Origin: Aquicella siphonis
Lineage (GTDB): Bacteria > Pseudomonadota > Gammaproteobacteria > DSM-16500
NCBI RefSeq assembly: GCF_902459485.1
Contig: NZ_LR699119.1
Coordinates: 1,054,001-1,118,000, forward strand
Length of the DNA: 64,000 nt
Direction of reading: 5' to 3'
Shown here: positions 1-8,922 of the stretch, in pieces
How positions within the stretch are numbered: position 1 is the first letter of the stretch
Layout: each line of letters starts with the position of its first letter
Program-made: the position numbers and the translations under genes
Notes under the pieces: model-generated
Told to the model about the DNA's origin: nothing
Seen by the model: the letters and a program-made list of their open reading frames with translations, nothing else
Database searches by the model: none

Positions 1-85
1 AAGAACCTCTTGAATGTGAATGCACATATTAACAAAATCCGGCCGTTATAATCAAGAACATTGAAAATGCACGGGCCTGGCGCCA

Positions 86-114
86 TTGTTGCATAGTCAT
101 ATCCCTGCTATAAT
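86..114 (+). promoter_or_regulatory. sigma70-type promoter for the glycosyltransferase/GtrA pair
   Basis: TTGTTG at 86-91 is followed after exactly 17 bases by a perfect TATAAT at 109-114. It lies about 57 bases upstream of the first start codon. The 85 bases to its left hold no gene that I can support. Confidence 0.6.
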
Positions 115-170
115 TTGCGCTTAAAAGTGTCCGGAACGAGTTTTAATCATTAAGAATCAAACTAACGACT

Positions 171-1139
171 ATGCTGCCCAATCAACGTGAATTCATGCTG
201 AAAAACAAGACAATTTTCATCTCGTGCGTCGTGCCTGTTTATAACGAGGAGGCAGTCATTGTTTCTTTTATCGAATCTCTGCAGGCTGTATTGAGCAGCC
301 TCACGGAGCGGTTCGAAATTATTATTGTGGATGATGGCAGTCGTGATCATACCATGGAGAAGGTCCGGTCTCTTCCCAAGGATTTCCATGTCAAATTACT
401 CGGGTTGTCGAGAAATTTTGGCAAGGAAGTGGCCCTGACCGCCGGCATAGAGCATAGCGGCGGCGACGTGGTGATTTTAATGGATGCGGATTTTCAGCAT
501 CCTCTTAACCTGCTTCCGGTGTTTTTGCATCATTGGGCTGAAGGGTACGACATGGTTTATGGCGTGCGTACTCACAGGGCTTCCGAATCCTATATCAAAC
601 GCCACCTTGCTCACCTGTTTTATTGGGTCATGCAAAAAATAACAAAAATTGATATACCCAATAATGCGGGTGATTTCCGTTTAATGGACAGAAAAATCAT
701 CCAGGCGCTAAACGCGTTTCCTGAACGCACCCGCTTCATGAAGGGCTTATACGCATGGGTGGGCTATCAAGCCATAGGTGTTCCCTTTGAAGTCATGGAT
801 CGCGCGGGCGGCAAAAGTTCCTGGCGCTTTTCCAAGCTGACGGAGCTTGCGATCACAGGCATCACTTCATTTTCCGATGTCCCATTGCGAATATGGGGTT
901 TTGTTGGTTTTATCATTTCACTGCTGGCATTGGTATACGCCATTTATATCATCACCGTTACCATGATATATGGCGCGGACTTGCCCGGCTTTCCCACGCT
1001 GGTGGTTGCCATTATGTTTCTGGGGGGAATACAGCTGCTTTCAATCGGAATACTGGGTGAATATATCGCCCGCATTTTCACCGAGGTCAAACAGCGTCCC
1101 AAATATTTACTTCAAATTAAAGATGGTTTTGATGAATAA
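171..1139 (+). CDS. GT2 undecaprenyl-phosphate glycosyltransferase (GtrB/FlmF/ArnC-like)
   Basis: This is a membrane-anchored family 2 glycosyltransferase of 322 residues, expected to load a sugar onto undecaprenyl phosphate on the cytoplasmic face. The GT-A domain shows VVPVYNEE near residues 20-27, VDDGS at 53-57 and DADFQHP near 104-110. Two hydrophobic helices fill the C-terminal 90 residues, the usual GtrB/DPM1/FlmF layout. An alternative start at 195 begins just before the conserved domain. The gene overlaps the GtrA-like gene by 8 bases, so the two are co-transcribed. With the downstream ArnT-like and YdjC-like genes it resembles the Francisella FlmF2/FlmK/NaxD lipid A hexosamine pathway. 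The sugar cannot be read from sequence, and O-antigen glucosylation is the main alternative. Confidence 0.88.
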   Translation: MLPNQREFMLKNKTIFISCVVPVYNEEAVIVSFIESLQAVLSSLTERFEIIIVDDGSRDHTMEKVRSLPKDFHVKLLGLSRNFGKEVALTAGIEHSGGDVVILMDADFQHPLNLLPVFLHHWAEGYDMVYGVRTHRASESYIKRHLAHLFYWVMQKITKIDIPNNAGDFRLMDRKIIQALNAFPERTRFMKGLYAWVGYQAIGVPFEVMDRAGGKSSWRFSKLTELAITGITSFSDVPLRIWGFVGFIISLLALVYAIYIITVTMIYGADLPGFPTLVVAIMFLGGIQLLSIGILGEYIARIFTEVKQRPKYLLQIKDGFDE

Positions 1140-1539
1140 AATCTATCTGACGGTAAATGCCTACCTTCCATTGCTCATGCAGCTGTTCCGATTTGGTATT
1201 GTGGGTCTTTCTGCGGCCGCTATTCATTTTGGCACGGTGGTTCTCATGGTGCAGGGTTATACGGTTCCACCGCTGGTCGCTAATATATTCGGCTTCGCGG
1301 TTTCTTTTCAGATGAGTTACTGGGGGCACCGTTTGTGGACGTTTCAAGAGTCCTCCGCGCTGCATCGAATCGCATTTCCGCGTCTGCTGTTTGTGCAGAT
1401 AGTGAATTTTGCAGCCAATGAAGCCTTGTTTTTCCTGTTTCTCGCCATGAAACTGCCGTATATGGTGGCGTTAGTCATTGTATTGACTGTTTTGCCGGTT
1501 TTTACCTTCATTTCCAGCAAACTCTGGGTATTCAGGTAA
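1132..1539 (+). CDS. GtrA-family membrane protein, putative lipid-linked sugar flippase
   Basis: A 135-residue polytopic protein of the GtrA family, thought to flip undecaprenyl-phosphate-linked sugars across the inner membrane. Four hydrophobic segments are visible. The family pattern is present: FGIVGLSAAAIHF near the N-terminus, a central aromatic/basic WGHRLWTF stretch and SSKLWVF at the C-terminus. The start at 1132 lies inside the end of the upstream glycosyltransferase gene, whose stop is at 1137-1139, indicating translational coupling. The frame is open further upstream, but that part only reads through the preceding gene in another frame. The next gene is convergent. Confidence 0.85.
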   Translation: MNKIYLTVNAYLPLLMQLFRFGIVGLSAAAIHFGTVVLMVQGYTVPPLVANIFGFAVSFQMSYWGHRLWTFQESSALHRIAFPRLLFVQIVNFAANEALFFLFLAMKLPYMVALVIVLTVLPVFTFISSKLWVFR

Positions 1540-1590
1540 TCCCGCCAGCCCGGGCGGCGCGCGCGAACGACGCTGATCCATGCGCAGGCC

Positions 1591-3387
1591 TTACGGGTAA
1601 GGAAACATCGCAGCCATGGACAATAAGGTGGGCTTGTTGCTCAGTAACATGATGTCATGGTACTGGCCCAGAAAATAATAACTGGGAGCGCGCAGTTTAA
1701 ACTGGTCAAAGTAGTTTTCATTCACGAAAACAAACACTCGTTTTTCGCCGTTCCACCGCGTCCAAAATTGATTTTCATCGATCAGCCAGTCATCCGTATT
1801 CTGAAATGGCATGCCATACCAGAGCTCCCGCATCCAATTATCGTTTTCAGCGATACGAGGGGATTTCCAGTCAGCGACAATCGTGATCCGGCGTCGCAGA
1901 TACAAGGGGACATCCTGGTAAAACTTGAAATAAGTGATGACTTCATCTTGCGGTTTGATGATTTTTTGCAGATCAGTGATGAGAGGCTTGGCTGTGTTTT
2001 GATTGAGATGTTTCGCGCCTACGGTCAGCGTCAGCAGTACTAGCAGGCTGTTGACAGCAAGAAGTGCAAACAGCGGAAATAATTTTTCCCTGCCCATCAG
2101 AAGAGGCGAAATCAGAGAGCCGACAAGATATAAGCCTGCCATGGTTTTGAGGTAAGGCATAAACCCGGGGCGCAGATCCATCCAGTGGTAATAGCTAAGC
2201 GAGATCAGGGCGCCAGCAATGAATACTCCGAGAAGCAATACCGCGGCGATACTCCAATAGATGACCGGCTGTCTCGCTTTGTCCCAGTATTGTGACAGGT
2301 AGCGTCCTGTAAGCATTGCCAGCGCGGGAAATATCGGCAGAATATAAGTAATGGTTTTTGACCGTGGGATGGAGAAAAAAATGAAAATGACAGCCACCCA
2401 CAAGAGTAAATACAATTCTGACAGGTGTTCATGCCGGTCTGCCCGTATTTTCTGAAAAGCATCACCCAGCGACTGAAACAGAAAACCCGTCCAGGGATAA
2501 AAACCGGCGAGCACGATAGGCATGTAAAACCAGAATGGCGTAGGATTGTTGAACTCCCCGGCGGAAAGAAAACGGCTGACTTGCTGCGTCACGAAAAAGA
2601 AATGCAGAAATTCGGGATTGGCTTGTTGAGCAAGTACATACCATGGCAAGACAATCAACGCGAACAGGAAGAGCCCTTTGATCAAATGCATGTTCAGCAG
2701 GATCCGCCATCGGGACAGCAGGATGATCCAGGCACAGGTAATCATGGCTGGAAATGCAATGCCAATCAAACCCTTGGTCAAAAATGCGAGCGCAGCCGCA
2801 GTATAAGCACCCAATAGCAGCCGGCGGCGCGCGTTGCCTTCACTCTGTACGCCGGTGATAAAAAGGAGAAGCGAGGCGCTGATTAATACCGCGACTTCCA
2901 GGTCCAGGTTCGCATAATGCGCTCCGCCGAAATACAGGGGAGCGCTGGCGAGAATAATGGCAGAAAGCAAACCGGTGCGGCGGTCAAACAGGCGGCGTCC
3001 GCAAGCATAAGTGAGAATGCATCCGAATGTGCCAAACACGGCAGGAAAGAAACGCAATGCCCACTCCCTGATTCCGAACAGATGAATAGCTGCCGCTTGC
3101 AGCCAGTAATACAGAACCGGTTTGTCAAGAAAGGCAACGCCGTTTACGCGTGGCGTCACATAATCACCGCTGGCGACCATTTCCCGGGCCACTTCGGAAT
3201 AACGCCCTTCATCCGGCGTGAACAGGGGGTAACTGCCTAGCCATAGCAGGTAGCACAAGAGGACAATGACGGTCAGGAAGAAAATGTCTGTTGTCCAATT
3301 GGAACGTGACCGTGAGACGTTTTTAGGTAATGCGTTTATAGATGACACTTGTTGATTCTCATTGATTATTTTAAGCTGGCTTACCAT
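1591..3387 (-). CDS. ArnT/FlmK-like PMT-family lipid A glycosyltransferase
   Basis: About 598 residues with a dozen or so membrane segments, in the ArnT/PMT (GT83-like) family that moves a sugar from undecaprenyl phosphate to lipid A on the periplasmic side. The first periplasmic loop carries the family motif PDEGRYSEVAREM followed by GDYVTPRVNG and LDKPVLYYW, and the C-terminal third is soluble. The neighbouring GtrB/GtrA-like pair and YdjC-like deacetylase point to a hexosamine donor as with Francisella FlmK. Starts at 3399 and 3387 both overlap the divergent deacetylase gene and neither has a clear ribosome site. A GTG at 3348 would remove the overlap. Confidence 0.85.
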   Translation of the reverse strand: MVSQLKIINENQQVSSINALPKNVSRSRSNWTTDIFFLTVIVLLCYLLWLGSYPLFTPDEGRYSEVAREMVASGDYVTPRVNGVAFLDKPVLYYWLQAAAIHLFGIREWALRFFPAVFGTFGCILTYACGRRLFDRRTGLLSAIILASAPLYFGGAHYANLDLEVAVLISASLLLFITGVQSEGNARRRLLLGAYTAAALAFLTKGLIGIAFPAMITCAWIILLSRWRILLNMHLIKGLFLFALIVLPWYVLAQQANPEFLHFFFVTQQVSRFLSAGEFNNPTPFWFYMPIVLAGFYPWTGFLFQSLGDAFQKIRADRHEHLSELYLLLWVAVIFIFFSIPRSKTITYILPIFPALAMLTGRYLSQYWDKARQPVIYWSIAAVLLLGVFIAGALISLSYYHWMDLRPGFMPYLKTMAGLYLVGSLISPLLMGREKLFPLFALLAVNSLLVLLTLTVGAKHLNQNTAKPLITDLQKIIKPQDEVITYFKFYQDVPLYLRRRITIVADWKSPRIAENDNWMRELWYGMPFQNTDDWLIDENQFWTRWNGEKRVFVFVNENYFDQFKLRAPSYYFLGQYHDIMLLSNKPTLLSMAAMFPYP

Positions 3388-4231
3388 GAAGAAACGCATT
3401 GTACTTTGTGCGGATGACTATGGGCAAGCGCCTGAAGTCTCGCAGGGCATAATAAATTTGCTGCGCGCCGGCAGGCTGTCTGCCGTCAGCTGTATGGTGA
3501 ATACGCCGTACTGGGTTGAACACGCGCAATGGCTGCGCCCGTTTGCCGGCGTGGCAGACCTGGGGCTGCATGTGAATCTGACGGAGGGACGGGCGCTTTC
3601 CAGTGAATATGTTAAAAAACATGGGGAAGAGTTTCAACCTTTGTCCAGGGTGCTTTGCAGCGCCTTGCTGCGCCAGCTTGACAGGCGTGCCATCGAGGCG
3701 GAATGCCATGCGCAGATAGACAGGTTCCAGGAGGCGGCAGGTATGCTTCCGCAGTTTCTCGATGGGCATCAGCATGTCCACCAGTTTCCGATCGTGCGTG
3801 ATGTTGTTGTTCAGGTTTATCATCAGCGCTTGCGCCTGCAAAAGACTTATATCCGACTGGTGAATGAACCGCTCAAATTCAGGGATGTTTTTCTCGCGTT
3901 TAAAAAGGTGATTATCCGTCTGTCCGGGACGCGGGCATTCAATAAATTGCTTGAATCAAATTATATTCCATATAATCAATCATTTGCTGGAATTTATGAT
4001 TTTCGCCGCGTTGGCGCTTATCCCCGGCTGTTTGTGGAGTTTCTCCAGTCTGTTCAGGATGGGGGATTAATCATGTGTCACCCCGGATTATATGCCCCAG
4101 AAAGCCAGGATTTAATTGCCAGCGCGCGATACGCTGAGTACCAATATCTATCAGGCGATCGGTTTCCGGAAGACTGCAGGCGCCAGGATGTGGCCCTTGT
4201 GCGCGGCGGCGTTGTTCAGGGGGGGATTTGA
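3386..4231 (+). CDS. YdjC/ChbG-family deacetylase (NaxD/HpnK-like)
   Basis: A 281-residue carbohydrate deacetylase of the YdjC/ChbG/HpnK family, which removes N-acetyl groups from amino sugars using a bound metal. The signature starts at the N-terminus with RIVLCADDYGQAPEVSQGI, whose Asp pair and later LGLHVNLTEG and DGHQHVHQFP histidines form the metal site. A late MCHPGL motif completes the family pattern. In Francisella the homologous NaxD deacetylates undecaprenyl-phosphate-GalNAc before lipid A transfer, and the neighbouring genes fit that role. The ATG at 3386 precedes the conserved domain immediately and overlaps the opposite-strand start at 3387. A polymer or chito-oligosaccharide deacetylase is the alternative. 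Confidence 0.85.
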   Translation: MKKRIVLCADDYGQAPEVSQGIINLLRAGRLSAVSCMVNTPYWVEHAQWLRPFAGVADLGLHVNLTEGRALSSEYVKKHGEEFQPLSRVLCSALLRQLDRRAIEAECHAQIDRFQEAAGMLPQFLDGHQHVHQFPIVRDVVVQVYHQRLRLQKTYIRLVNEPLKFRDVFLAFKKVIIRLSGTRAFNKLLESNYIPYNQSFAGIYDFRRVGAYPRLFVEFLQSVQDGGLIMCHPGLYAPESQDLIASARYAEYQYLSGDRFPEDCRRQDVALVRGGVVQGGI

Positions 4232-4358
4232 GGACTCTTTTATTGTCTGTACAATCTGTTATACTTGAATATCATCAGTGTGTCCTGCCTCAAGGTTTAC
4301 TCCCTCGGTAAGATATCTCAGATGTAGGTTTTTTGTTTAATTAGTAAAGGTAATAAGT

Positions 4359-4571
4359 ATGTCAGCACGTGAAAACGGAACCGTGAAATGGTTCAACAAC
4401 AGCAAAGGCTACGGCTTTATTCAACGAGATCAAGGTGGAGATGTGTTCGTTCACTACAGAGCTATTCGTGGTGACGGCTATCGCACGCTCGAAGAAGGCA
4501 TGCGCGTAGAATTCACCGTTACGCAGGGCCAAAAAGGTCTTCAGGCAGAAGACGTTTCTGTTGTTAAGTAA
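4359..4571 (+). CDS. cold shock protein (CspA family)
   Basis: A 70-residue single cold-shock domain that binds single-stranded RNA and DNA. RNP1-like KGYGFI and RNP2-like VFVHY are intact, along with the leading [11 protein letters not shown]. An AAAGG ribosome site precedes the ATG, and the leader after the deacetylase gene is about 125 bases. The gene stands alone and is followed by a likely terminator. The paralogue cannot be specified, so no symbol is given. Confidence 0.95.
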   Translation: MSARENGTVKWFNNSKGYGFIQRDQGGDVFVHYRAIRGDGYRTLEEGMRVEFTVTQGQKGLQAEDVSVVK

Positions 4572-4593
4572 CAGCGAATAATTCTTCAGGATC

Positions 4594-4628
4594 AATGCCG
4601 TTCGAGCGATAAACGCATGGACGGCATT
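4594..4628 (+). terminator. possible terminator of the cold shock gene
   Basis: AATGCCGT (4594-4601) and ACGGCATT (4621-4628) form an 8-bp inverted repeat with a 19-base loop, followed by TTCTTTAT. The loop is long and the T-run broken, so it is only moderately convincing. Confidence 0.45.
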
Positions 4629-4781
4629 TTCTTTATCAGGATGAGGCAGAGGTTTTGCAATAAATTCTGCTTACAAGTTTCTTTTTGTCTGATTTTTTCC
4701 TTAAAGTCCGATCAAGCCTCAATCCGGAATAATTTCAACAGCGTATAATTTGACATGGTTCAATGAACGTTCTCCGCCAGC

Positions 4782-4809
4782 ATGACATTCTCGTGGATAA
4801 GTATATAAT
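4782..4809 (+). promoter_or_regulatory. promoter for ttcA
   Basis: ATGACA at 4782-4787, 16 bases, then TATAAT at 4804-4809. It ends 36 bases before the ttcA start. Confidence 0.55.
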
Positions 4810-4845
4810 CCCACCTCCAGTATATTTTTCAGAGAGACGATTATT

Positions 4846-5673
4846 TTGGCCAGGTTAGCTGAACTTGAAAAAAAGTTGTTGCATTACACGGGTAAGGCGA
4901 TTGCTGATTTTAACATGATCCAGGGCGGTGACAGGATCATGGTTTGCCTGTCAGGCGGCAAGGATTCTTTCACCATGATGCGCGTGCTGCATTTGTTGCA
5001 GCAGCGTGCCAAAGTGGAATTTGAACTATTTGCTTTCACACTGGATCAGGCTCAGCCCGGATGGAATGATGAGGGATTAAAATTCTGGCTCACCCAGAAT
5101 AAAATACCTCATGAAGTGTTGACGCGGGATACCTATTCCATTGTGAAAGAGAAAATCCCGGAAGGGCAAACGTATTGTTCACTGTGTTCGCGTTTGCGAA
5201 GAGGCATAATATACCGCTACGCGGAAGAAAAGGGATTTAATAAAATTGCACTGGGACATCATCGCGACGATCTCATTCGTACCTTGATGATGTCTATTTT
5301 GTACAACGGTGAAATCCGTTCCATGCCGCCGAAATTACTTAGCGACAATAAAAAAAATATTATCATCAGGCCGCTCGCATATTGTCAGGAAAATGATATC
5401 GCCGAGTTTGCTCGGGCGATGGCATTTCCGATTATTCCTTGCAATCTTTGCGGATCACAGGAAAACTTGATGCGCAAACGAGTGAAAAATCTGATTGACC
5501 AGCTGGCGCAGGAAAACCCGAAAGTACCCAGTAATATCTTGCACGCATTGAGCGCTATCAAGCCGAGCCAGTTAATGGATAAAAAATTCTGGGATTTTAA
5601 AGGCCTAGAGCGGCAGCGCGGGACAGAAGCATCCGGAATTCCACTGGATGAAATGGAAGCAGTGTTTGGTTGA
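4846..5673 (+). CDS. ttcA: tRNA 2-thiocytidine(32) synthetase TtcA
   Basis: A 275-residue ATP-dependent iron-sulfur enzyme that thiolates cytidine 32 of certain tRNAs. The PP-loop SGGKDS lies near residues 36-41. Two CxxC pairs, in [11 protein letters not shown] and PCNLCGSQ, supply cluster ligands typical of TtcA, and [13 protein letters not shown] is the adjacent family block. Translation appears to begin at a TTG at 4846, about 7 bases after a purine-rich AGAGAGA. The reading directly from that codon ([17 protein letters not shown]) matches the family N-terminus. It is followed 13 bases later by a glycosyltransferase gene. Confidence 0.93.
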   Translation: MARLAELEKKLLHYTGKAIADFNMIQGGDRIMVCLSGGKDSFTMMRVLHLLQQRAKVEFELFAFTLDQAQPGWNDEGLKFWLTQNKIPHEVLTRDTYSIVKEKIPEGQTYCSLCSRLRRGIIYRYAEEKGFNKIALGHHRDDLIRTLMMSILYNGEIRSMPPKLLSDNKKNIIIRPLAYCQENDIAEFARAMAFPIIPCNLCGSQENLMRKRVKNLIDQLAQENPKVPSNILHALSAIKPSQLMDKKFWDFKGLERQRGTEASGIPLDEMEAVFG

Positions 5674-5686
5674 CCGGAGTCTAGGC

Positions 5687-6859
5687 ATGCGTGTGTTGTT
5701 TCTTTATCCTCGTACTCTTGATTCCGCCAGTTCCATGGGCGGAGTTGCGGAATTCTTATGTTCGCTTGCCCCGGCGTTAAAATCACACGAAGTCGATTCG
5801 GTGATATATGCCGGAGACAAGACTATTACGCAATTGAAGGCACCGGTTCAACTCATTACTCAATCTGTCGTCTACAATGGTCCTTTCATCAAGCCGGGAT
5901 TTTTTTACTCCCGGCGGAAACTGGCGCCGGTCCTGGATTTGTGCGCGCAGATTCAATTTGATGTCATTCATGCGCAGGGAACATATACGGCAGGTTTCAT
6001 GGCTATGCAAATCAGTAAAAGGACTGGCATTCCTTTTGTGGTGACCAGCCACAGCGATATCTTGAGCACAAATTCAAAACGCATGCGTCGCCGCAATGTC
6101 CAGCGGCGATGCCGCCAGGTTTTGAAACACGCTGCAGCTGTTACTCATCTGACTCCCATGATGGAAGAAATTTCTCACCAACTCTGGGATACTCGAGCGA
6201 AAAGTACGGTCATAGGAAACGGCATTGACTGTGAACTCTGGCATCCGTACGCGGCTTTGCCCGAGCGTAACTACATGCTGGGAATAGGCCGGCTTGAAAA
6301 AGGAAAGGGATTCCATGTATTAATTGATATGTATGCGCGCCTGCTCAAGATGGGGGTGACAACTTCATTAGTCATCGCTGGCAGAGGCAGTGAGGAAAAT
6401 AATCTGTATGCACAAGCCAGACAATACGGTATTAATCTCGTTACGGATTGTGAGAACGTTGCGCAAATCCCTGAAAAAAGCATTGTTTTTACAGGTTATG
6501 TGCGAGACGATGTCAAAAGGCGTTTGATCGGGCAAAGCCGGTTCGTGTTATTTGCCACTCAGCCGGATTTGTGGGAAGAAGCATTCGGCATAGTTCAGCT
6601 GGAAGCGATGGCAGCAGGCAAGCCAGTCATTGCGAGCGACACAAATGTGACACGGTTCCTGCGGCAATCCGGTTTGCGAGCAGTCATTGTGGAGGCTGCG
6701 AATATAAAAGCTTGGGCAGAGGAGGCGTATCATTTGTTGCATGATGCAAATACGCGCAGAGAATACGGCAGTGAAAATTTGCTGGCTGCTGCCCGCTTTG
6801 GTTGGCTGCCAATTGCTAGTCAGTATAGAGATGTATACAGCGCAGCCTGCAAACTATAA
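5687..6859 (+). CDS. GT4-family glycosyltransferase
   Basis: A 390-residue retaining glycosyltransferase with two Rossmann-like halves (GT-B). The N-terminal half has the glycine-rich SMGGVAEFL acceptor-side motif. The C-terminal half has GIGRLEKGKGFHVLI and the EX7E motif EAFGIVQLEAMAAGKPVIA, typical of GT4 donor binding. The ATG at 5687 follows GGAG at 5675-5679 and lies just past the ttcA stop, so the pair may be co-transcribed. The acceptor and donor cannot be deduced. A role in cell-surface glycan or lipid glycosylation is likely by family. A hairpin lies just beyond its stop codon. Confidence 0.85.
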   Translation: MRVLFLYPRTLDSASSMGGVAEFLCSLAPALKSHEVDSVIYAGDKTITQLKAPVQLITQSVVYNGPFIKPGFFYSRRKLAPVLDLCAQIQFDVIHAQGTYTAGFMAMQISKRTGIPFVVTSHSDILSTNSKRMRRRNVQRRCRQVLKHAAAVTHLTPMMEEISHQLWDTRAKSTVIGNGIDCELWHPYAALPERNYMLGIGRLEKGKGFHVLIDMYARLLKMGVTTSLVIAGRGSEENNLYAQARQYGINLVTDCENVAQIPEKSIVFTGYVRDDVKRRLIGQSRFVLFATQPDLWEEAFGIVQLEAMAAGKPVIASDTNVTRFLRQSGLRAVIVEAANIKAWAEEAYHLLHDANTRREYGSENLLAAARFGWLPIASQYRDVYSAACKL

Positions 6860-6894
6860 CCGGGAAACAAAAGTGTATGTTATCTGTTTCCCGG
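6860..6894. terminator. bidirectional terminator between convergent genes
   Basis: CCGGGAAACA at 6860-6869 pairs perfectly with TGTTTCCCGG at 6885-6894 across a 15-base loop. It sits between the ends of the GT4 gene (+) and the peptide transporter gene (-). A short T-rich tail follows on the plus strand. Confidence 0.65.
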
Positions 6895-6914
6895 ATTTTG
6901 AGCGTAATGGGACA

Positions 6915-8474
6915 TCATGCTCCCAATGTATCATTAGCCAGCTCTTCCTTTATATCTGACCGCGGTTCTTCTGTGACTTCTTTCATGTTGGCGGCTTTTC
7001 TTTCCTGAGTGAGGCGGGCAACAACAGGAATAAGTATGAATAACAGTGCGCCTGCTGCAATCGCGCTCCAGCCTAACATGCCGAAGGTGTGACTGTAACT
7101 GGCGTTTGTAAACAAGGGATTTGTGGATTCGGTTGACCCTAGTGCGATTTTTGAGAATTGATCTGAGAGGATTGCCGCGATGCCAGTGACCATCATCCAC
7201 ATGCCCATCATCAGGCCGCGCAAGCGCAGAGGCGCCAATTGTCCCACCATGGCGTAGCCTATTGGTGAAATGAATAACTCGCCGACACTTTGCAGGATAT
7301 AACTGACTAGCACCCAATTAAAATTTGTATAGCCTTGCGCGCTGGCAAAGCTGATTCCCACTGGCAGGATGGCAAAAGCAATGCCGATTAACAGCAGTGC
7401 GAGTGAAAACTGAAAAGGGATGCTGATATTGATGCCGCGCTCGCGCAGATGTGTGAATGCGATACTCAATAACGGCCCGCCCAGGATGATGACAACTGTA
7501 TTGATGTTTTGTATCCATTGCGGCGCAATCAGAATGCCCATGAAATGACGGTCGACATTTCGCTCGATGAACAGGTTAAGTCCCATGGGAGCCAGCTGGT
7601 ATAGCGCCCAAAAAATAACGGAAGACAAAGCGAGGATGATATATGCCCACATTTTGTGGCGCTCAGGTTTGCCGGGCTGCTTGATCGCAAGCGTGATAAT
7701 GAGGGCGAGCATGGCTGCGCCTATAATGAGAATCAGCTGATTGCAGAATGCGGTATGCTGCAGCAAACCTCTGAGCGCGAATACCAGTGCGATAACAATC
7801 CCCAGCCCGATCAGGCGGAAATTTTTTTGCTCCTGGCGCGATGCGTCAACAAAGGGTGTGTCACGGTCTTTCAATAGTTTCCAGTTATAAAAGGTCAGCG
7901 CAAGCGCAATGAGGTTGCCAAACGCGCTTAACAGGAACAACTCGCGATAGGCTTGATGAAGATGGAAGTATCCGCCTATGGTGAAGCCGATAAAAAAACC
8001 TATGTTCATGCCGCTATAATTCCAGAGGAAGGCGGATTCGCGGCGTTTGTCATCCGGCTCGAACAATTGTGTCACCATGCAGTTGATGCAGGTGACATTG
8101 AGACCGCTGCCGCCTAGAAATGCTGCCAGTCCCCAGAGCAGATAGTTTGAGTCAGGCACGGAAATCAGAAGACAGCCAAGTACTTGGGAAACCATGCCCA
8201 GTCCGAAGAGGCTGCGGTAACTGAGATAACGTCCCCCTACATAGCCGCCCAGCAAGTGGAGAAAATAATTCAAGGCTATAAATGACCCTGTGATGCTGGT
8301 CGCCAGGGTGTCGTTCATGTTCAATCCTTTGGTGGCATAAAGGATAAGAGTGGAGTAAAGCACGCTGAAACTAAGAGTTGAAAAAATCTGGATGAGAAAA
8401 AGGGCGCCTGCGCCGGTTGGCATCACATCCTTGTATTTCTGAATAAACGTTTTTCTGGCTAGCGGTTGATTCAT
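6915..8474 (-). CDS. POT/PTR-family proton-dependent oligopeptide transporter
   Basis: A 519-residue transporter with about 14 hydrophobic segments, importing di- and tripeptides with protons. The PTR2 family pattern is visible: SITGSFIALNYFLHLLGGYVG with GGRYLSYR in the first third, and late transmembrane segments with the SVGELFISPIGYAMVGQLAP block typical of DtpA-like proteins. The start at 8474 is preceded by GTGGAG at the right distance. An in-frame ATG 39 bases further upstream has no such site. Peptide uptake fits the amino-acid-based diet of Legionellales. It appears monocistronic. Confidence 0.92.
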   Translation of the reverse strand: MNQPLARKTFIQKYKDVMPTGAGALFLIQIFSTLSFSVLYSTLILYATKGLNMNDTLATSITGSFIALNYFLHLLGGYVGGRYLSYRSLFGLGMVSQVLGCLLISVPDSNYLLWGLAAFLGGSGLNVTCINCMVTQLFEPDDKRRESAFLWNYSGMNIGFFIGFTIGGYFHLHQAYRELFLLSAFGNLIALALTFYNWKLLKDRDTPFVDASRQEQKNFRLIGLGIVIALVFALRGLLQHTAFCNQLILIIGAAMLALIITLAIKQPGKPERHKMWAYIILALSSVIFWALYQLAPMGLNLFIERNVDRHFMGILIAPQWIQNINTVVIILGGPLLSIAFTHLRERGINISIPFQFSLALLLIGIAFAILPVGISFASAQGYTNFNWVLVSYILQSVGELFISPIGYAMVGQLAPLRLRGLMMGMWMMVTGIAAILSDQFSKIALGSTESTNPLFTNASYSHTFGMLGWSAIAAGALLFILIPVVARLTQERKAANMKEVTEEPRSDIKEELANDTLGA

Positions 8475-8552
8475 GAAATCGGTCTCCACATGAGAGATTG
8501 TATTTAATATCAAGCCCTTATTATTACCGGGACATCAAGGCCGTTGCGGCTC

Positions 8553-8903
8553 TCATGTTTTTGGGAGGGAGTTGCGCCCTAGTAATAATGCGACCTCTGA
8601 ATCAAGTTGCTTGATCAGAGACGGTAAGCTATCCATTATATTGTTTTTGAGTTGTGTTTCAAGGCATCCGGCAATAGTTTTTAGCCTGGGTAGTCCGCAG
8701 TAACAGAGGGCGCCATGCAACTTATGCACCAGACGCAACAATTCAGAATAATTTTGAGCATGAAAAGCATTGTTTATCGCTGTAATGTCCTGAGGCAGGC
8801 CTTTCATGAGAAGGGCAAGCATTTCTTCCGCGAGATCGCGCTTGTTTCCGGCGAGCCTGATGCCTTGTTCCCAGTCAATGACTGGGAGATTCCCTAAATC
8901 CAT
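8553..8903 (-). CDS. stand-alone Hpt phosphotransfer protein (BarA/LetS-type)
   Basis: A 116-residue four-helix histidine phosphotransfer domain with no kinase or receiver attached. The phospho-accepting histidine is His60 within LLRLVHKLHGALCYCG, which closely follows the HKLHGxxxYxG pattern of the Hpt domain at the end of BarA/LetS/GacS kinases. The N-terminal IDWEQGIRLAGNKRDLAEEML also resembles the BarA Hpt. An AGAG ribosome site precedes the ATG, and rlmD ends 19 bases upstream, so they are probably co-transcribed. In Escherichia coli barA neighbours rlmD, so this may be a detached BarA-type Hpt. Its kinase partner is not in the window. Confidence 0.82.
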   Translation of the reverse strand: MDLGNLPVIDWEQGIRLAGNKRDLAEEMLALLMKGLPQDITAINNAFHAQNYSELLRLVHKLHGALCYCGLPRLKTIAGCLETQLKNNIMDSLPSLIKQLDSEVALLLGRNSLPKT

Positions 8904-8922
8904 AAATACTCTCCATTAAACT

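Noticed and set aside
2425..3240. Plus-strand frames inside the ArnT-like gene
   Set aside because: Low-complexity, polar translations antisense to a clearly conserved membrane protein.
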